DNA of 64,000 bases. It comes from an uncultured Rhodospirillales bacterium (GTDB lineage Bacteria; Pseudomonadota; Alphaproteobacteria; Acetobacterales; Acetobacteraceae). Within the stretch, counting starts at the first letter, position 1, and each line of letters opens with the position of its first letter. The stretch spans positions 17,093 through 81,092 of the forward strand of contig CAIYCW010000145.1 of assembly GCA_903924855.1 (NCBI GenBank), in the 5' to 3' direction. The translations under genes were made by a program, and so were the position numbers. Positions 17,450 to 27,400 of the stretch are shown here, piece after piece. The notes beneath the pieces are model-generated. The model did no database searches and was not told where the DNA came from. It was given only the letters and a program-made list of their open reading frames with translations.

Positions 17450-20400
17450 ATGACCACGATCCCGCAGCTGCCGCAGACCGCGGTCGTCCACCCGACAGAC
17501 CAGCTGATGCTCGACCAGTCCGGCACATCGGCCGCGGCGACGGTGTCCCAGTTGCTGCAAGGCCTGCAGCCCGAACTGACGCTGGCGCAGAACAAGCTGC
17601 TCGGCCGGATCAGTCCCGTGCCAGGTCAGCCCGAATCGGTCGATATCGGCCACGGGCTCGCGGTGGCCACCACGGCTCTGACGGTCGACACCTCGGTGAT
17701 CGCACCTCTGGCCTCGCCTGCCTTTTCGGGGGCGCCCACGGCGCCCACTCCGGCAGTCGGCGACAGCAGCAACAAAATCGCCACCACTGCCTACGTGCAG
17801 GCCAAATACTATGAGCCGGTCAGCATCACCGGCGATTTGACGGGCACCGGTTCCAACACGATCCCTGTTACGTTGCCAGCGATCACAACCCCGGGCCAGT
17901 TCACCAAGGTAACTGTGAATGCCAAGGGGCAGGTGATCTCCGGCCTTGCCACCTTGTCGCCCGGCGACATCACCGGCCTTGCCGCTGTGGCGACCACCGG
18001 CAGCTACACGGACCTTGCGAACAAGCCGACCCTGACCCTCAGCGGCGATGTGAGCGGGACGGGTTCAAGCACGATTACCGCCACACTTCCCGCGATCACA
18101 ACCCCTGGGCAGTTCACCAAGGTGACGGTGAACGCCAAGGGGCAGGTGACGTCTGGCACCGCCACGCTGTCGCCCATCGACATCACCGGCCTTGCCACCG
18201 TAGCCACCACCGGCAGCTACACGGACCTCGCAAACAAGCCGACCCTGACCCTCAGCGGCGATGTAAGCGGGACCGGTTCGAGCACCATCACCGCCACACT
18301 TCCAGCGATCACGACTCCCGGACAGTTCACCAAGGTGATGGTGAACGCCAAAGGACAGGTGACGTCTGGCATAGCCACATTGTCGCCCACTGACATCACC
18401 GGCCTTGCCACCGTAGCCACCAGCGGCAGCTACAACGATCTCACCAACAAGCCGTCCGGCTATGCGCTCACGGCCGCCACGACGACGGTCCTTGGTGGGG
18501 TCAAGGTCGGCGCCAATCTCGCCGTCCAGCCGGATGGCACTTTGTCGGTGACTGCCAGCGGGCTTGATGTCTCGCAGGCGACGTCGGTCGCAACCGGCAG
18601 CTCTGTCGCCCGCTCGATGGCCAGCCGGCTCGCAGAGGTCCACAACGTGCTGGATTATGGCGCCGATCCCACAGGCGTCGCCGACTTTGCACCGGCGTTT
18701 CAGGCGCTCGCCTCAGGCATTTCTGCAAATGGCGGCACCATCTACTTTCCCAGTGGCACCTACCGCTTCAACAGTGCCACCTATGCCGCAGGCAAGACGC
18801 TGATAGAGCTCGACGGCGGGGTGACCTTCGTCGGATCTGGTGTCCTCAACACGGTCGCGGACAACAGCGTTCTGGTCGGCGAACAGGCCTCTAAGGTTCT
18901 CATGTCCGTCTCGGCGACCGATGCCAACGCCTGGACGCTCCACACATCATTGGTCGTGCCAGGTACGACGGGAACGACCTCCTACGAGAAATCGGCCTTC
19001 TATAGCGCAGCATCCTCCTATGACGTGTCGACCTACACGCCCGGAACTGCTTACGATACGGTTACAACATTCAAGGATATCGTGGGTCTGCAGGCATCCG
19101 GCACGATCTTGCCAGGAACGACCAAAGGTCGCGTCTGGGGTATCGCCACGGGTGCCACCGTCAGCACCAGTTCAGATGGACTGGCGACCGGACTGGAAGT
19201 GGACCTGGTCAACAACGGTGCCTCGCAGCCTGAGAACAGCCGGTGGAACAGCAAGACCGGCGTCGCATCGATCAACTTCGGTCCGAACGCCGGCACCAAT
19301 GCCTTTATGGTGGTCGGTGCCGGTGGAACCTGGTACGACGGATACACGGTTCTCAAGAACGGTGTGACGCGAAACGCTTTCGTGCTCCGAGACCTGTCGA
19401 CTTATCCGTCAACGACGCCGGCCTTCATCGATGCCAACGGCAACGCACAGTTCCAGTCACTGGCGATCACAGGCGGCACGCAAAGCACCTTCAACAGTAC
19501 ATGGACAGCAGGAAACCCCGGAACTGGCGGGTTTCAGTGGAATTTCACCGGATCAGTTCCAAGCACCGGTATCATCGGGCCGCTCACAAATGTTTACAAC
19601 AACGGGCCGTATTGTGCCCAGGCCCAGAAATTCACCTATTTCAGCAGTGCCGGCAACGCCGACAGTGTCGACAACGCCAACACGCTGATCGGCATCTTCA
19701 ACCCGACCAGTGTGCCCACAGCCAACATGGGCGCCGAGCTTGTCCGTTGGACGGTCGGCATCACCCCGCAGGACACCACCCATAACTGGACCCACGTCGT
19801 CGAGGAATACAACGTCGTCAACCGCGGCCTGGATATCGGCTGGAAGGCGTATCGAAACGATCCCATCAACAACATCACCGGCCCGCAGCAGATCACCGGC
19901 ATCGTCAACTACTCGCCGGAGACCTCCGGCCTGGGCCAGCCGGGCGAAGGCAAGAACCTGCTGTTCGCCGAACTGTTCGCCCAGTCCGGGGCCACCAACT
20001 CCACCGGGCTTCCGGCGCGCTTCTACAATGCCTCGATGTACGAGCCCAACTGCGTCGTGGGCGCCGTCGGCCGTGCCATCTACATCAATGGCGATGTGAC
20101 AGGAGTCGCGGCGCAGATCCCTTATGCGCCGCTTGAGGTCAACCTCACCTGGCTGCACGGCCTGCGCACCACGACAGCGACTTTCCAGGACGGTGCCGCC
20201 TTCACGATGGCTCAAGGCCAGGCAATCGCCTGGACCACCGGGTCGTCGACCGCGACGCTCGCCAGCAACGGCAGCGGCGCCAATCAGGACATCGTCCTGA
20301 CCCCTGCGGGCACCGGAACGACCCGCGTCACGACACTGGCCGCATCAGGCACAGCGAGTTTCGCTGGCGGTCTGGCCGATGCCAGCTTCAGCCTGCAGAC

Positions 20401-22432
20401 ACCGGCCAACGGATTCTCGATCACCGTCCCCAACGGCGTGTCGACCCTGCAGCTGATGCCCGCCGGTGCGCTTGCCAGCGGAACGATCACGCTCCCGTCG
20501 TCGGCAGTGAACGGCCAATGGCTATTGATCTGTTCCACGGCGACGGTGACGTCGTGCAGCTTCGCGGCGGCCTCCGGCCAGACCGTCTTTGGCGCTCCCA
20601 CTTCTCTCCCCGCCTATGTGGAGGTGTCCTTCCAATACCAGGCGAGCGCGTCGCGCTGGGTCTGCCAGTCCGGCAATGACACGCGGGTCACCGGTCTCGG
20701 CTCGATGGCATCCCAGAATGCCGCATCCGTTGCCATCACCGGAGGAACCATCTCCGGTGCGGCCATCACAGTCAGCACGCCGCTCAGTTCCGACAATTCG
20801 ATCACGGTCGCCAACACGGCCTTCGTCAAGGCGCAGAACTACATCACCAGTGCTGGCGCACCGGTTCAGTCCGTGGTCGGACAGACCGGAGCCGTCACCA
20901 CCGCGCAGATCGCATCAGCGGTCGCCGGGACGGGGCTGACCGGGTCTGGTGGGACCTTGGTGGTAAACTACGGAACGAGCGCCACCACGGCAGCCGCCGG
21001 CAACGATTCCCGGATCACGGGAGCCCTGTCGGCTGCCACTGCCGCTACCACTTACGCCCCGCTGGCGTCAGCTACCCTGACCGGAACACCGACCGTCCCC
21101 ACGGCTTCGCTTAACACCAACACGACCCAGATCGCCTCGACCGCCTTCGTCCTAGGCCAGGCGGGTACATCGACGCCCGCCATGAACGGCACGGCGGCGG
21201 TGGGAACGGCCACCCAGTTCGCCCGCCAGGATCACGTCCATCCGACCGACACGTCGCGGGCGCCGACGGCCAGCCCCACCTTCACCGGCACGATCACCAA
21301 CAGCGGCACGATTGCCAACGCCGGCTCGCTGGTGAGCAATCTGGGCACCGTGGGGCTCGGCAGCCTGCTGTCCAGTTCGTACCTGTCACCCTACACTGGT
21401 GCCCTGCTGTTCGGCACCGGGGCCGATGGCAGCGCCACGATCTCGTCAGGCACCACGACTCTCTCTCGCGACACGCACTACACGAACCTGACGATCAACG
21501 GCACGGGTGTGCTGAACCCGAACGGGCACCGCATCTTCGTCTCGGGCACGTTGGACATCTCCGCTGCGGCCTCGGGTGCTATTCTGGTGACCGGCGGGAC
21601 GGTGTCGAACGCGGTCGGTTCGGCCGCAGGCTCCGGCAACGGGGCCCAGTTCGCGGCCAGAGATGTCCCGCTAGCCGCGCCGGCTCTCAATGGTGTGGCT
21701 GGCGGCACCGGCGTCGGTGCGACGGGCAACAGCAGCAGCGCCTATAACTTTGCCGCCAATGGTGGACAAGGTGGCGTCGGCGGTGTCGGCGGCACCGGCG
21801 TGTCGGCAGGAGGAAGCGCCGGCTCGCTGGCCACCAGCGCCAACTATCAGCCGAACTTTCCCACCCCCACGCTCACGTTCAGCCTCTACTACGGAACGTG
21901 CAACACGACCTATGCGGGTTTCAGCGGCTCGTCGGGCGGTGCCGGTGGTGGTGATGGAACGAACGCCGGCGGCGGCGGTGGTGCCGCGGCCCCTGGCGGC
22001 GGCTCGATCTGTCTGTATGCCCGCTTCATCCAGCGCGGCACCAACATCAACGCTGGCGTGATCTCGGCAAAAGGGTCGAACGGCGGCAACGGTGGCAACG
22101 CGGCCGGCGGCAATGCCGGCGGCGGCGGCGGCGGCGGGGCGGCCGGTGGCGGCTTCGTCTATATCGTCACCGAAGGCCTGCTCGGTAGCGCCATCACCAA
22201 TGCCATCGATATTTCCGGCGGCACCGGTGGAACCGGCGGAAACGGCTCGGGCACCGGCAAGGGTGGCGCGGGCGGTGCCGGCGGCAATGGCGGCAACTAC
22301 CAGATCATCAATCTCGGCGCCCCCTCGTACACCTGCGGCGCGTTCAACACAGCTGGCACGGCCGGGTCGACCACCGCCACGACATCGGGCGGATCCGGCG
22401 GAGCCGGCGCCACCGTAAGGGCCAATCTGTGA
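17450..22432 (+). CDS. Giant tail fibre/spike, 1660 residues
   Basis: The N-terminus repeats the anchor motif of the preceding spike (QSGTSAAATVSQLLQGLQPE, LLGRIS), so both probably dock at the same site. Residues 126-338 are three tandem 71-residue repeats. Around 395-440 lies a second pectate-lyase-fold entry (VLDYGADPTGVADFAPAF, GTIYFPSGTYRF). Later come repeated phage-fibre motifs (NTTQIASTAFVLGQAG; ARQDHVHPTD), and the last 250 residues are glycine-rich. It is likely the main receptor-binding fibre. A hairpin-prone CCCCC/GGGGG segment precedes the start. Confidence 0.82.
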   Translation: MTTIPQLPQTAVVHPTDQLMLDQSGTSAAATVSQLLQGLQPELTLAQNKLLGRISPVPGQPESVDIGHGLAVATTALTVDTSVIAPLASPAFSGAPTAPTPAVGDSSNKIATTAYVQAKYYEPVSITGDLTGTGSNTIPVTLPAITTPGQFTKVTVNAKGQVISGLATLSPGDITGLAAVATTGSYTDLANKPTLTLSGDVSGTGSSTITATLPAITTPGQFTKVTVNAKGQVTSGTATLSPIDITGLATVATTGSYTDLANKPTLTLSGDVSGTGSSTITATLPAITTPGQFTKVMVNAKGQVTSGIATLSPTDITGLATVATSGSYNDLTNKPSGYALTAATTTVLGGVKVGANLAVQPDGTLSVTASGLDVSQATSVATGSSVARSMASRLAEVHNVLDYGADPTGVADFAPAFQALASGISANGGTIYFPSGTYRFNSATYAAGKTLIELDGGVTFVGSGVLNTVADNSVLVGEQASKVLMSVSATDANAWTLHTSLVVPGTTGTTSYEKSAFYSAASSYDVSTYTPGTAYDTVTTFKDIVGLQASGTILPGTTKGRVWGIATGATVSTSSDGLATGLEVDLVNNGASQPENSRWNSKTGVASINFGPNAGTNAFMVVGAGGTWYDGYTVLKNGVTRNAFVLRDLSTYPSTTPAFIDANGNAQFQSLAITGGTQSTFNSTWTAGNPGTGGFQWNFTGSVPSTGIIGPLTNVYNNGPYCAQAQKFTYFSSAGNADSVDNANTLIGIFNPTSVPTANMGAELVRWTVGITPQDTTHNWTHVVEEYNVVNRGLDIGWKAYRNDPINNITGPQQITGIVNYSPETSGLGQPGEGKNLLFAELFAQSGATNSTGLPARFYNASMYEPNCVVGAVGRAIYINGDVTGVAAQIPYAPLEVNLTWLHGLRTTTATFQDGAAFTMAQGQAIAWTTGSSTATLASNGSGANQDIVLTPAGTGTTRVTTLAASGTASFAGGLADASFSLQTPANGFSITVPNGVSTLQLMPAGALASGTITLPSSAVNGQWLLICSTATVTSCSFAAASGQTVFGAPTSLPAYVEVSFQYQASASRWVCQSGNDTRVTGLGSMASQNAASVAITGGTISGAAITVSTPLSSDNSITVANTAFVKAQNYITSAGAPVQSVVGQTGAVTTAQIASAVAGTGLTGSGGTLVVNYGTSATTAAAGNDSRITGALSAATAATTYAPLASATLTGTPTVPTASLNTNTTQIASTAFVLGQAGTSTPAMNGTAAVGTATQFARQDHVHPTDTSRAPTASPTFTGTITNSGTIANAGSLVSNLGTVGLGSLLSSSYLSPYTGALLFGTGADGSATISSGTTTLSRDTHYTNLTINGTGVLNPNGHRIFVSGTLDISAAASGAILVTGGTVSNAVGSAAGSGNGAQFAARDVPLAAPALNGVAGGTGVGATGNSSSAYNFAANGGQGGVGGVGGTGVSAGGSAGSLATSANYQPNFPTPTLTFSLYYGTCNTTYAGFSGSSGGAGGGDGTNAGGGGGAAAPGGGSICLYARFIQRGTNINAGVISAKGSNGGNGGNAAGGNAGGGGGGGAAGGGFVYIVTEGLLGSAITNAIDISGGTGGTGGNGSGTGKGGAGGAGGNGGNYQIINLGAPSYTCGAFNTAGTAGSTTATTSGGSGGAGATVRANL
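17825..18463 (+). repeat. Three 213-bp tandem repeats in the giant fibre gene
   Basis: Units begin at 17825, 18038 and 18251 with a period of exactly 213 bp (71 codons). Each encodes GDxxGTGSxTI, TLPAITTPGQFTKV, VNAKGQV, DITGLA and NKP. Units two and three are more alike than unit one. The period preserves frame, so copy number could change without breaking the protein. Confidence 0.9.
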
Positions 22433-22755
22433 ACAATCCCAACGAACTGAGACCCGCTCGCCGCAGGCGAGGCGCTCCCCTTCCAGCCGATACGGAATGT
22501 GCAGCGATGCATGACCCAGCTCCCCGCCTTATCGGACAGCTCGAAGGCCGGGTGGTTGCACTCGAAGATCGCATGGATCGAAACGACGTCACCGCCGCGG
22601 CTCGTCTCGAGACCATCGAGTTCAAGCTCGACAAGCTCACCAACACGCTCAGCCAAGGCATGGGCGGTCTTCATCTGGCGCACTGGATCGGCGGTGCGCT
22701 GCTCGCCCTGCTCGGCTTCGTGGCCTCCCATTTCTGGCCGGGCAAGTCGAGCTGA
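22429..22755 (+). CDS. XhlA-like membrane protein (lysis-associated)
   Basis: This 108-residue product starts with GTG whose last bases form the stop of the fibre gene (GTGA). The layout is a charged N-terminus, a coiled-coil-like helix (RLIGQLEGRVVALEDRMDRN to LETIEFKLDKL) and a C-terminal membrane segment (WIGGALLALLGFVASHFW). This matches haemolysin XhlA-type proteins that act with holins and endolysins at the membrane. An ATG at 22507 would remove 26 residues. The lysis role is inferred from layout and from the neighbouring holin-like gene. Confidence 0.65.
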   Translation: MNNPNELRPARRRRGAPLPADTECAAMHDPAPRLIGQLEGRVVALEDRMDRNDVTAAARLETIEFKLDKLTNTLSQGMGGLHLAHWIGGALLALLGFVASHFWPGKSS

Positions 22756-22824
22756 GCCGGGCTGAGCTGCTTCGCCTTTTCCTCCCATCGGGCCGGCTTC
22801 GCCCTCTTCTGGAGAACTGCATTC

Positions 22825-23073
22825 ATGGAATCCTCGCCCATCGCGGCACTGGTGACGGCCTTGGCCGGCACGCCGCTCGCGCCGCTGGCTGTCTATCTGC
22901 CGCTGGTCATTGCGGTATCAGCCGTGCTGGCTGCCATCCTGCCCACCCCTGCATCCGGCAGCCCCTGGCTTCCCGCACGGAAGCTGCTCGATCTGCTGGC
23001 CTTCAATGTTGGCTCGGCACGCAACGTCGTCCCCGCCGCGACGTCCGCGAACGCCCAAGGAACCACGCCATGA
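22825..23073 (+). CDS. Holin-like small membrane protein
   Basis: This 82-residue protein has a long hydrophobic stretch (about 6-41, PLAPLAVYLPLVIAVSAVLA and onward) that could form one long or two short membrane helices, and a polar C-terminus. Its place between the XhlA-like gene and a small lipoprotein is that of a phage lysis cassette. Holin function is inferred from size, hydrophobicity and position. The stop overlaps the next ATG (ATGA). Confidence 0.6.
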   Translation: MESSPIAALVTALAGTPLAPLAVYLPLVIAVSAVLAAILPTPASGSPWLPARKLLDLLAFNVGSARNVVPAATSANAQGTTP

Positions 23074-23387
23074 AATACGTCTTCTTTGCCATGCTGGCTC
23101 TCGCCGGCTGCACAGCCGCCCAGGTTCAATCTGCGGTGACCTCCGAGCCGGGCCAGTTGTTCTGTGCTGTGCAGGCTGCGGGTGGCGGCGCCATTGTGGT
23201 GGGACTGGTCGATGCCGAGGCCACGGCTCTCGCTCCGGCCGCTGCGCCGGTCGCCATCCTTGCCACGAACGCCAGCAAGGCGTTTGTTGACAGTGCCTGT
23301 GCGGCGGCTGGTGGCATTGCGGTGTCGCCGCCGTCAAATCCCAGTGTGGCTCCGCAGCTTGCCGTAGCGGTCGCGGCGTTGAAATAG
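23070..23387 (+). CDS. Small phage lipoprotein at the late-operon end
   Basis: This 105-residue protein begins MKYVFFAMLALAGC, a signal peptide with lipobox LAGC and the lipidated Cys at residue 14. The mature part is Ala-rich and has two further Cys. Its place after a holin-like gene suggests an outer-membrane lysis factor, but it is not proline-rich like a typical Rz1 spanin. It is the last gene before the palindrome axis. No endolysin gene follows on this side. Confidence 0.65.
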   Translation: MKYVFFAMLALAGCTAAQVQSAVTSEPGQLFCAVQAAGGGAIVVGLVDAEATALAPAAAPVAILATNASKAFVDSACAAAGGIAVSPPSNPSVAPQLAVAVAALK

Positions 23388-23433
23388 CTTTGCATGGCCG
23401 AATGCCGCCTGATGAAGGCATTGGGCCGGGTGA

Positions 23434-23475
23434 ACTAGAAAGGCCGGAGAGCATATGCTCTCCGGCCTTTCTAGT
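23434..23475. other. Palindrome axis with terminator-like hairpin
   Basis: The axis lies between 23454 and 23455. The central DNA is an 11-bp stem, GGCCGGAGAGC (23442..23452) and GCTCTCCGGCC (23457..23467), around ATAT, flanked by AAA and TTT. It sits about 55 nt after the last late gene of each arm, where a rho-independent terminator would be expected. A perfect palindrome always shows a hairpin at its axis, so terminator identity is inference. A terminator stem would also be a natural place for fold-back priming. Confidence 0.6.
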
Positions 23476-23521
23476 TCACCCGGCCCAATGCCTTCATCAG
23501 GCGGCATTCGGCCATGCAAAG

Positions 23522-23839
23522 CTATTTCAACGCCGCGACCGCTACGGCAAGCTGCGGAGCCACACTGGGATTTGACGGCGGCGACACCGCAATGCCACCA
23601 GCCGCCGCACAGGCACTGTCAACAAACGCCTTGCTGGCGTTCGTGGCAAGGATGGCGACCGGCGCAGCGGCCGGAGCGAGAGCCGTGGCCTCGGCATCGA
23701 CCAGTCCCACCACAATGGCGCCGCCACCCGCAGCCTGCACAGCACAGAACAACTGGCCCGGCTCGGAGGTCACCGCAGATTGAACCTGGGCGGCTGTGCA
23801 GCCGGCGAGAGCCAGCATGGCAAAGAAGACGTATTTCAT
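23522..23839 (-). CDS. Small phage lipoprotein, mirror copy
   Basis: Identical to 23070..23387. In this arm it is the final gene of the late operon that starts with terminase at 50114. Only 67 bases separate its stop from the axis, and the two copies face each other with convergent 3' ends. Confidence 0.65.
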   Translation of the reverse strand: MKYVFFAMLALAGCTAAQVQSAVTSEPGQLFCAVQAAGGGAIVVGLVDAEATALAPAAAPVAILATNASKAFVDSACAAAGGIAVSPPSNPSVAPQLAVAVAALK

Positions 23840-24084
23840 GGCGTGGTTCCTTGGGCGTTCGCGGACGTCGCGGCGGGGACGACGTTGCGTGCCGAGCCAA
23901 CATTGAAGGCCAGCAGATCGAGCAGCTTCCGTGCGGGAAGCCAGGGGCTGCCGGATGCAGGGGTGGGCAGGATGGCAGCCAGCACGGCTGATACCGCAAT
24001 GACCAGCGGCAGATAGACAGCCAGCGGCGCGAGCGGCGTGCCGGCCAAGGCCGTCACCAGTGCCGCGATGGGCGAGGATTCCAT
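23836..24084 (-). CDS. Holin-like protein, mirror copy
   Basis: Identical to 22825..23073, with the same four-base ATGA overlap to the lipoprotein. In natural order it is the second-last gene of the late operon, as expected for lysis functions. Confidence 0.6.
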   Translation of the reverse strand: MESSPIAALVTALAGTPLAPLAVYLPLVIAVSAVLAAILPTPASGSPWLPARKLLDLLAFNVGSARNVVPAATSANAQGTTP

Positions 24085-24153
24085 GAATGCAGTTCTCCAG
24101 AAGAGGGCGAAGCCGGCCCGATGGGAGGAAAAGGCGAAGCAGCTCAGCCCGGC

Positions 24154-24480
24154 TCAGCTCGACTTGCCCGGCCAGAAATGGGAGGCCACGAAGCCGAGCA
24201 GGGCGAGCAGCGCACCGCCGATCCAGTGCGCCAGATGAAGACCGCCCATGCCTTGGCTGAGCGTGTTGGTGAGCTTGTCGAGCTTGAACTCGATGGTCTC
24301 GAGACGAGCCGCGGCGGTGACGTCGTTTCGATCCATGCGATCTTCGAGTGCAACCACCCGGCCTTCGAGCTGTCCGATAAGGCGGGGAGCTGGGTCATGC
24401 ATCGCTGCACATTCCGTATCGGCTGGAAGGGGAGCGCCTCGCCTGCGGCGAGCGGGTCTCAGTTCGTTGGGATTGTTCAC
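24154..24480 (-). CDS. XhlA-like membrane protein, mirror copy
   Basis: Identical to 22429..22755. The GTG start is again fused to the fibre stop, so its translation probably depends on ribosomes finishing the giant fibre. Confidence 0.65.
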   Translation of the reverse strand: MNNPNELRPARRRRGAPLPADTECAAMHDPAPRLIGQLEGRVVALEDRMDRNDVTAAARLETIEFKLDKLTNTLSQGMGGLHLAHWIGGALLALLGFVASHFWPGKSS

Positions 24481-27400
24481 AGATTGGCCCTTACGGTGGC
24501 GCCGGCTCCGCCGGATCCGCCCGATGTCGTGGCGGTGGTCGACCCGGCCGTGCCAGCTGTGTTGAACGCGCCGCAGGTGTACGAGGGGGCGCCGAGATTG
24601 ATGATCTGGTAGTTGCCGCCATTGCCGCCGGCACCGCCCGCGCCACCCTTGCCGGTGCCCGAGCCGTTTCCGCCGGTTCCACCGGTGCCGCCGGAAATAT
24701 CGATGGCATTGGTGATGGCGCTACCGAGCAGGCCTTCGGTGACGATATAGACGAAGCCGCCACCGGCCGCCCCGCCGCCGCCGCCGCCGCCGGCATTGCC
24801 GCCGGCCGCGTTGCCACCGTTGCCGCCGTTCGACCCTTTTGCCGAGATCACGCCAGCGTTGATGTTGGTGCCGCGCTGGATGAAGCGGGCATACAGACAG
24901 ATCGAGCCGCCGCCAGGGGCCGCGGCACCACCGCCGCCGCCGGCGTTCGTTCCATCACCACCACCGGCACCGCCCGACGAGCCGCTGAAACCCGCATAGG
25001 TCGTGTTGCACGTTCCGTAGTAGAGGCTGAACGTGAGCGTGGGGGTGGGAAAGTTCGGCTGATAGTTGGCGCTGGTGGCCAGCGAGCCGGCGCTTCCTCC
25101 TGCCGACACGCCGGTGCCGCCGACACCGCCGACGCCACCTTGTCCACCATTGGCGGCAAAGTTATAGGCGCTGCTGCTGTTGCCCGTCGCACCGACGCCG
25201 GTGCCGCCAGCCACACCATTGAGAGCCGGCGCGGCTAGCGGGACATCTCTGGCCGCGAACTGGGCCCCGTTGCCGGAGCCTGCGGCCGAACCGACCGCGT
25301 TCGACACCGTCCCGCCGGTCACCAGAATAGCACCCGAGGCCGCAGCGGAGATGTCCAACGTGCCCGAGACGAAGATGCGGTGCCCGTTCGGGTTCAGCAC
25401 ACCCGTGCCGTTGATCGTCAGGTTCGTGTAGTGCGTGTCGCGAGAGAGAGTCGTGGTGCCTGACGAGATCGTGGCGCTGCCATCGGCCCCGGTGCCGAAC
25501 AGCAGGGCACCAGTGTAGGGTGACAGGTACGAACTGGACAGCAGGCTGCCGAGCCCCACGGTGCCCAGATTGCTCACCAGCGAGCCGGCGTTGGCAATCG
25601 TGCCGCTGTTGGTGATCGTGCCGGTGAAGGTGGGGCTGGCCGTCGGCGCCCGCGACGTGTCGGTCGGATGGACGTGATCCTGGCGGGCGAACTGGGTGGC
25701 CGTTCCCACCGCCGCCGTGCCGTTCATGGCGGGCGTCGATGTACCCGCCTGGCCTAGGACGAAGGCGGTCGAGGCGATCTGGGTCGTGTTGGTGTTAAGC
25801 GAAGCCGTGGGGACGGTCGGTGTTCCGGTCAGGGTAGCTGACGCCAGCGGGGCGTAAGTGGTAGCGGCAGTGGCAGCCGACAGGGCTCCCGTGATCCGGG
25901 AATCGTTGCCGGCGGCTGCCGTGGTGGCGCTCGTTCCGTAGTTTACCACCAAGGTCCCACCAGACCCGGTCAGCCCCGTCCCGGCGACCGCTGATGCGAT
26001 CTGCGCGGTGGTGACGGCTCCGGTCTGTCCGACCACGGACTGAACCGGTGCGCCAGCACTGGTGATGTAGTTCTGCGCCTTGACGAAGGCCGTGTTGGCG
26101 ACCGTGATCGAATTGTCGGAACTGAGCGGCGTGCTGACTGTGATGGCCGCACCGGAGATGGTTCCTCCGGTGATGGCAACGGATGCGGCATTCTGGGATG
26201 CCATCGAGCCGAGACCGGTGACCCGCGTGTCATTGCCGGACTGGCAGACCCAGCGCGACGCGCTCGCCTGGTATTGGAAGGACACCTCCACATAGGCGGG
26301 GAGAGAAGTGGGAGCGCCAAAGACGGTCTGGCCGGAGGCCGCCGCGAAGCTGCACGACGTCACCGTCGCCGTGGAACAGATCAATAGCCATTGGCCGTTC
26401 ACTGCCGACGACGGGAGCGTGATCGTTCCGCTGGCAAGCGCACCGGCGGGCATCAGCTGCAGGGTCGACACGCCGTTGGGGACGGTGATCGAGAATCCGT
26501 TGGCCGGTGTCTGCAGGCTGAAGCTGGCATCGGCCAGACCGCCAGCGAAACTCGCTGTGCCTGATGCGGCCAGTGTCGTGACGCGGGTCGTTCCGGTGCC
26601 CGCAGGGGTCAGGACGATGTCCTGATTGGCGCCGCTGCCGTTGCTGGCGAGCGTCGCGGTCGACGACCCGGTGGTCCAGGCGATTGCCTGGCCTTGAGCC
26701 ATCGTGAAGGCGGCACCGTCCTGGAAAGTCGCTGTCGTGGTGCGCAGGCCGTGCAGCCAGGTGAGGTTGACCTCAAGCGGCGCATAAGGGATCTGCGCCG
26801 CGACTCCTGTCACATCGCCATTGATGTAGATGGCACGGCCGACGGCGCCCACGACGCAGTTGGGCTCGTACATCGAGGCATTGTAGAAGCGCGCCGGAAG
26901 CCCGGTGGAGTTGGTGGCCCCGGACTGGGCGAACAGTTCGGCGAACAGCAGGTTCTTGCCTTCGCCCGGCTGGCCCAGGCCGGAGGTCTCCGGCGAGTAG
27001 TTGACGATGCCGGTGATCTGCTGCGGGCCGGTGATGTTGTTGATGGGATCGTTTCGATACGCCTTCCAGCCGATATCCAGGCCGCGGTTGACGACGTTGT
27101 ATTCCTCGACGACGTGGGTCCAGTTATGGGTGGTGTCCTGCGGGGTGATGCCGACCGTCCAACGGACAAGCTCGGCGCCCATGTTGGCTGTGGGCACACT
27201 GGTCGGGTTGAAGATGCCGATCAGCGTGTTGGCGTTGTCGACACTGTCGGCGTTGCCGGCACTGCTGAAATAGGTGAATTTCTGGGCCTGGGCACAATAC
27301 GGCCCGTTGTTGTAAACATTTGTGAGCGGCCCGATGATACCGGTGCTTGGAACTGATCCGGTGAAATTCCACTGAAACCCGCCAGTTCCGGGGTTTCCTG

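Larger units (their letters stand above)
1..23454 (+). repeat. Left arm of a giant perfect inverted repeat
   Basis: This arm is the reverse complement of 23455..46908. All genes here recur on the minus strand at mirrored coordinates (x pairs with 46909-x) with identical proteins, including small genes and intergenic spacers. The arm begins inside a gene at position 1, so it may extend beyond the window. It holds phage head, tail, fibre and holin genes in the plus direction. Such identity means very recent duplication or an artefact. Confidence 0.98.
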
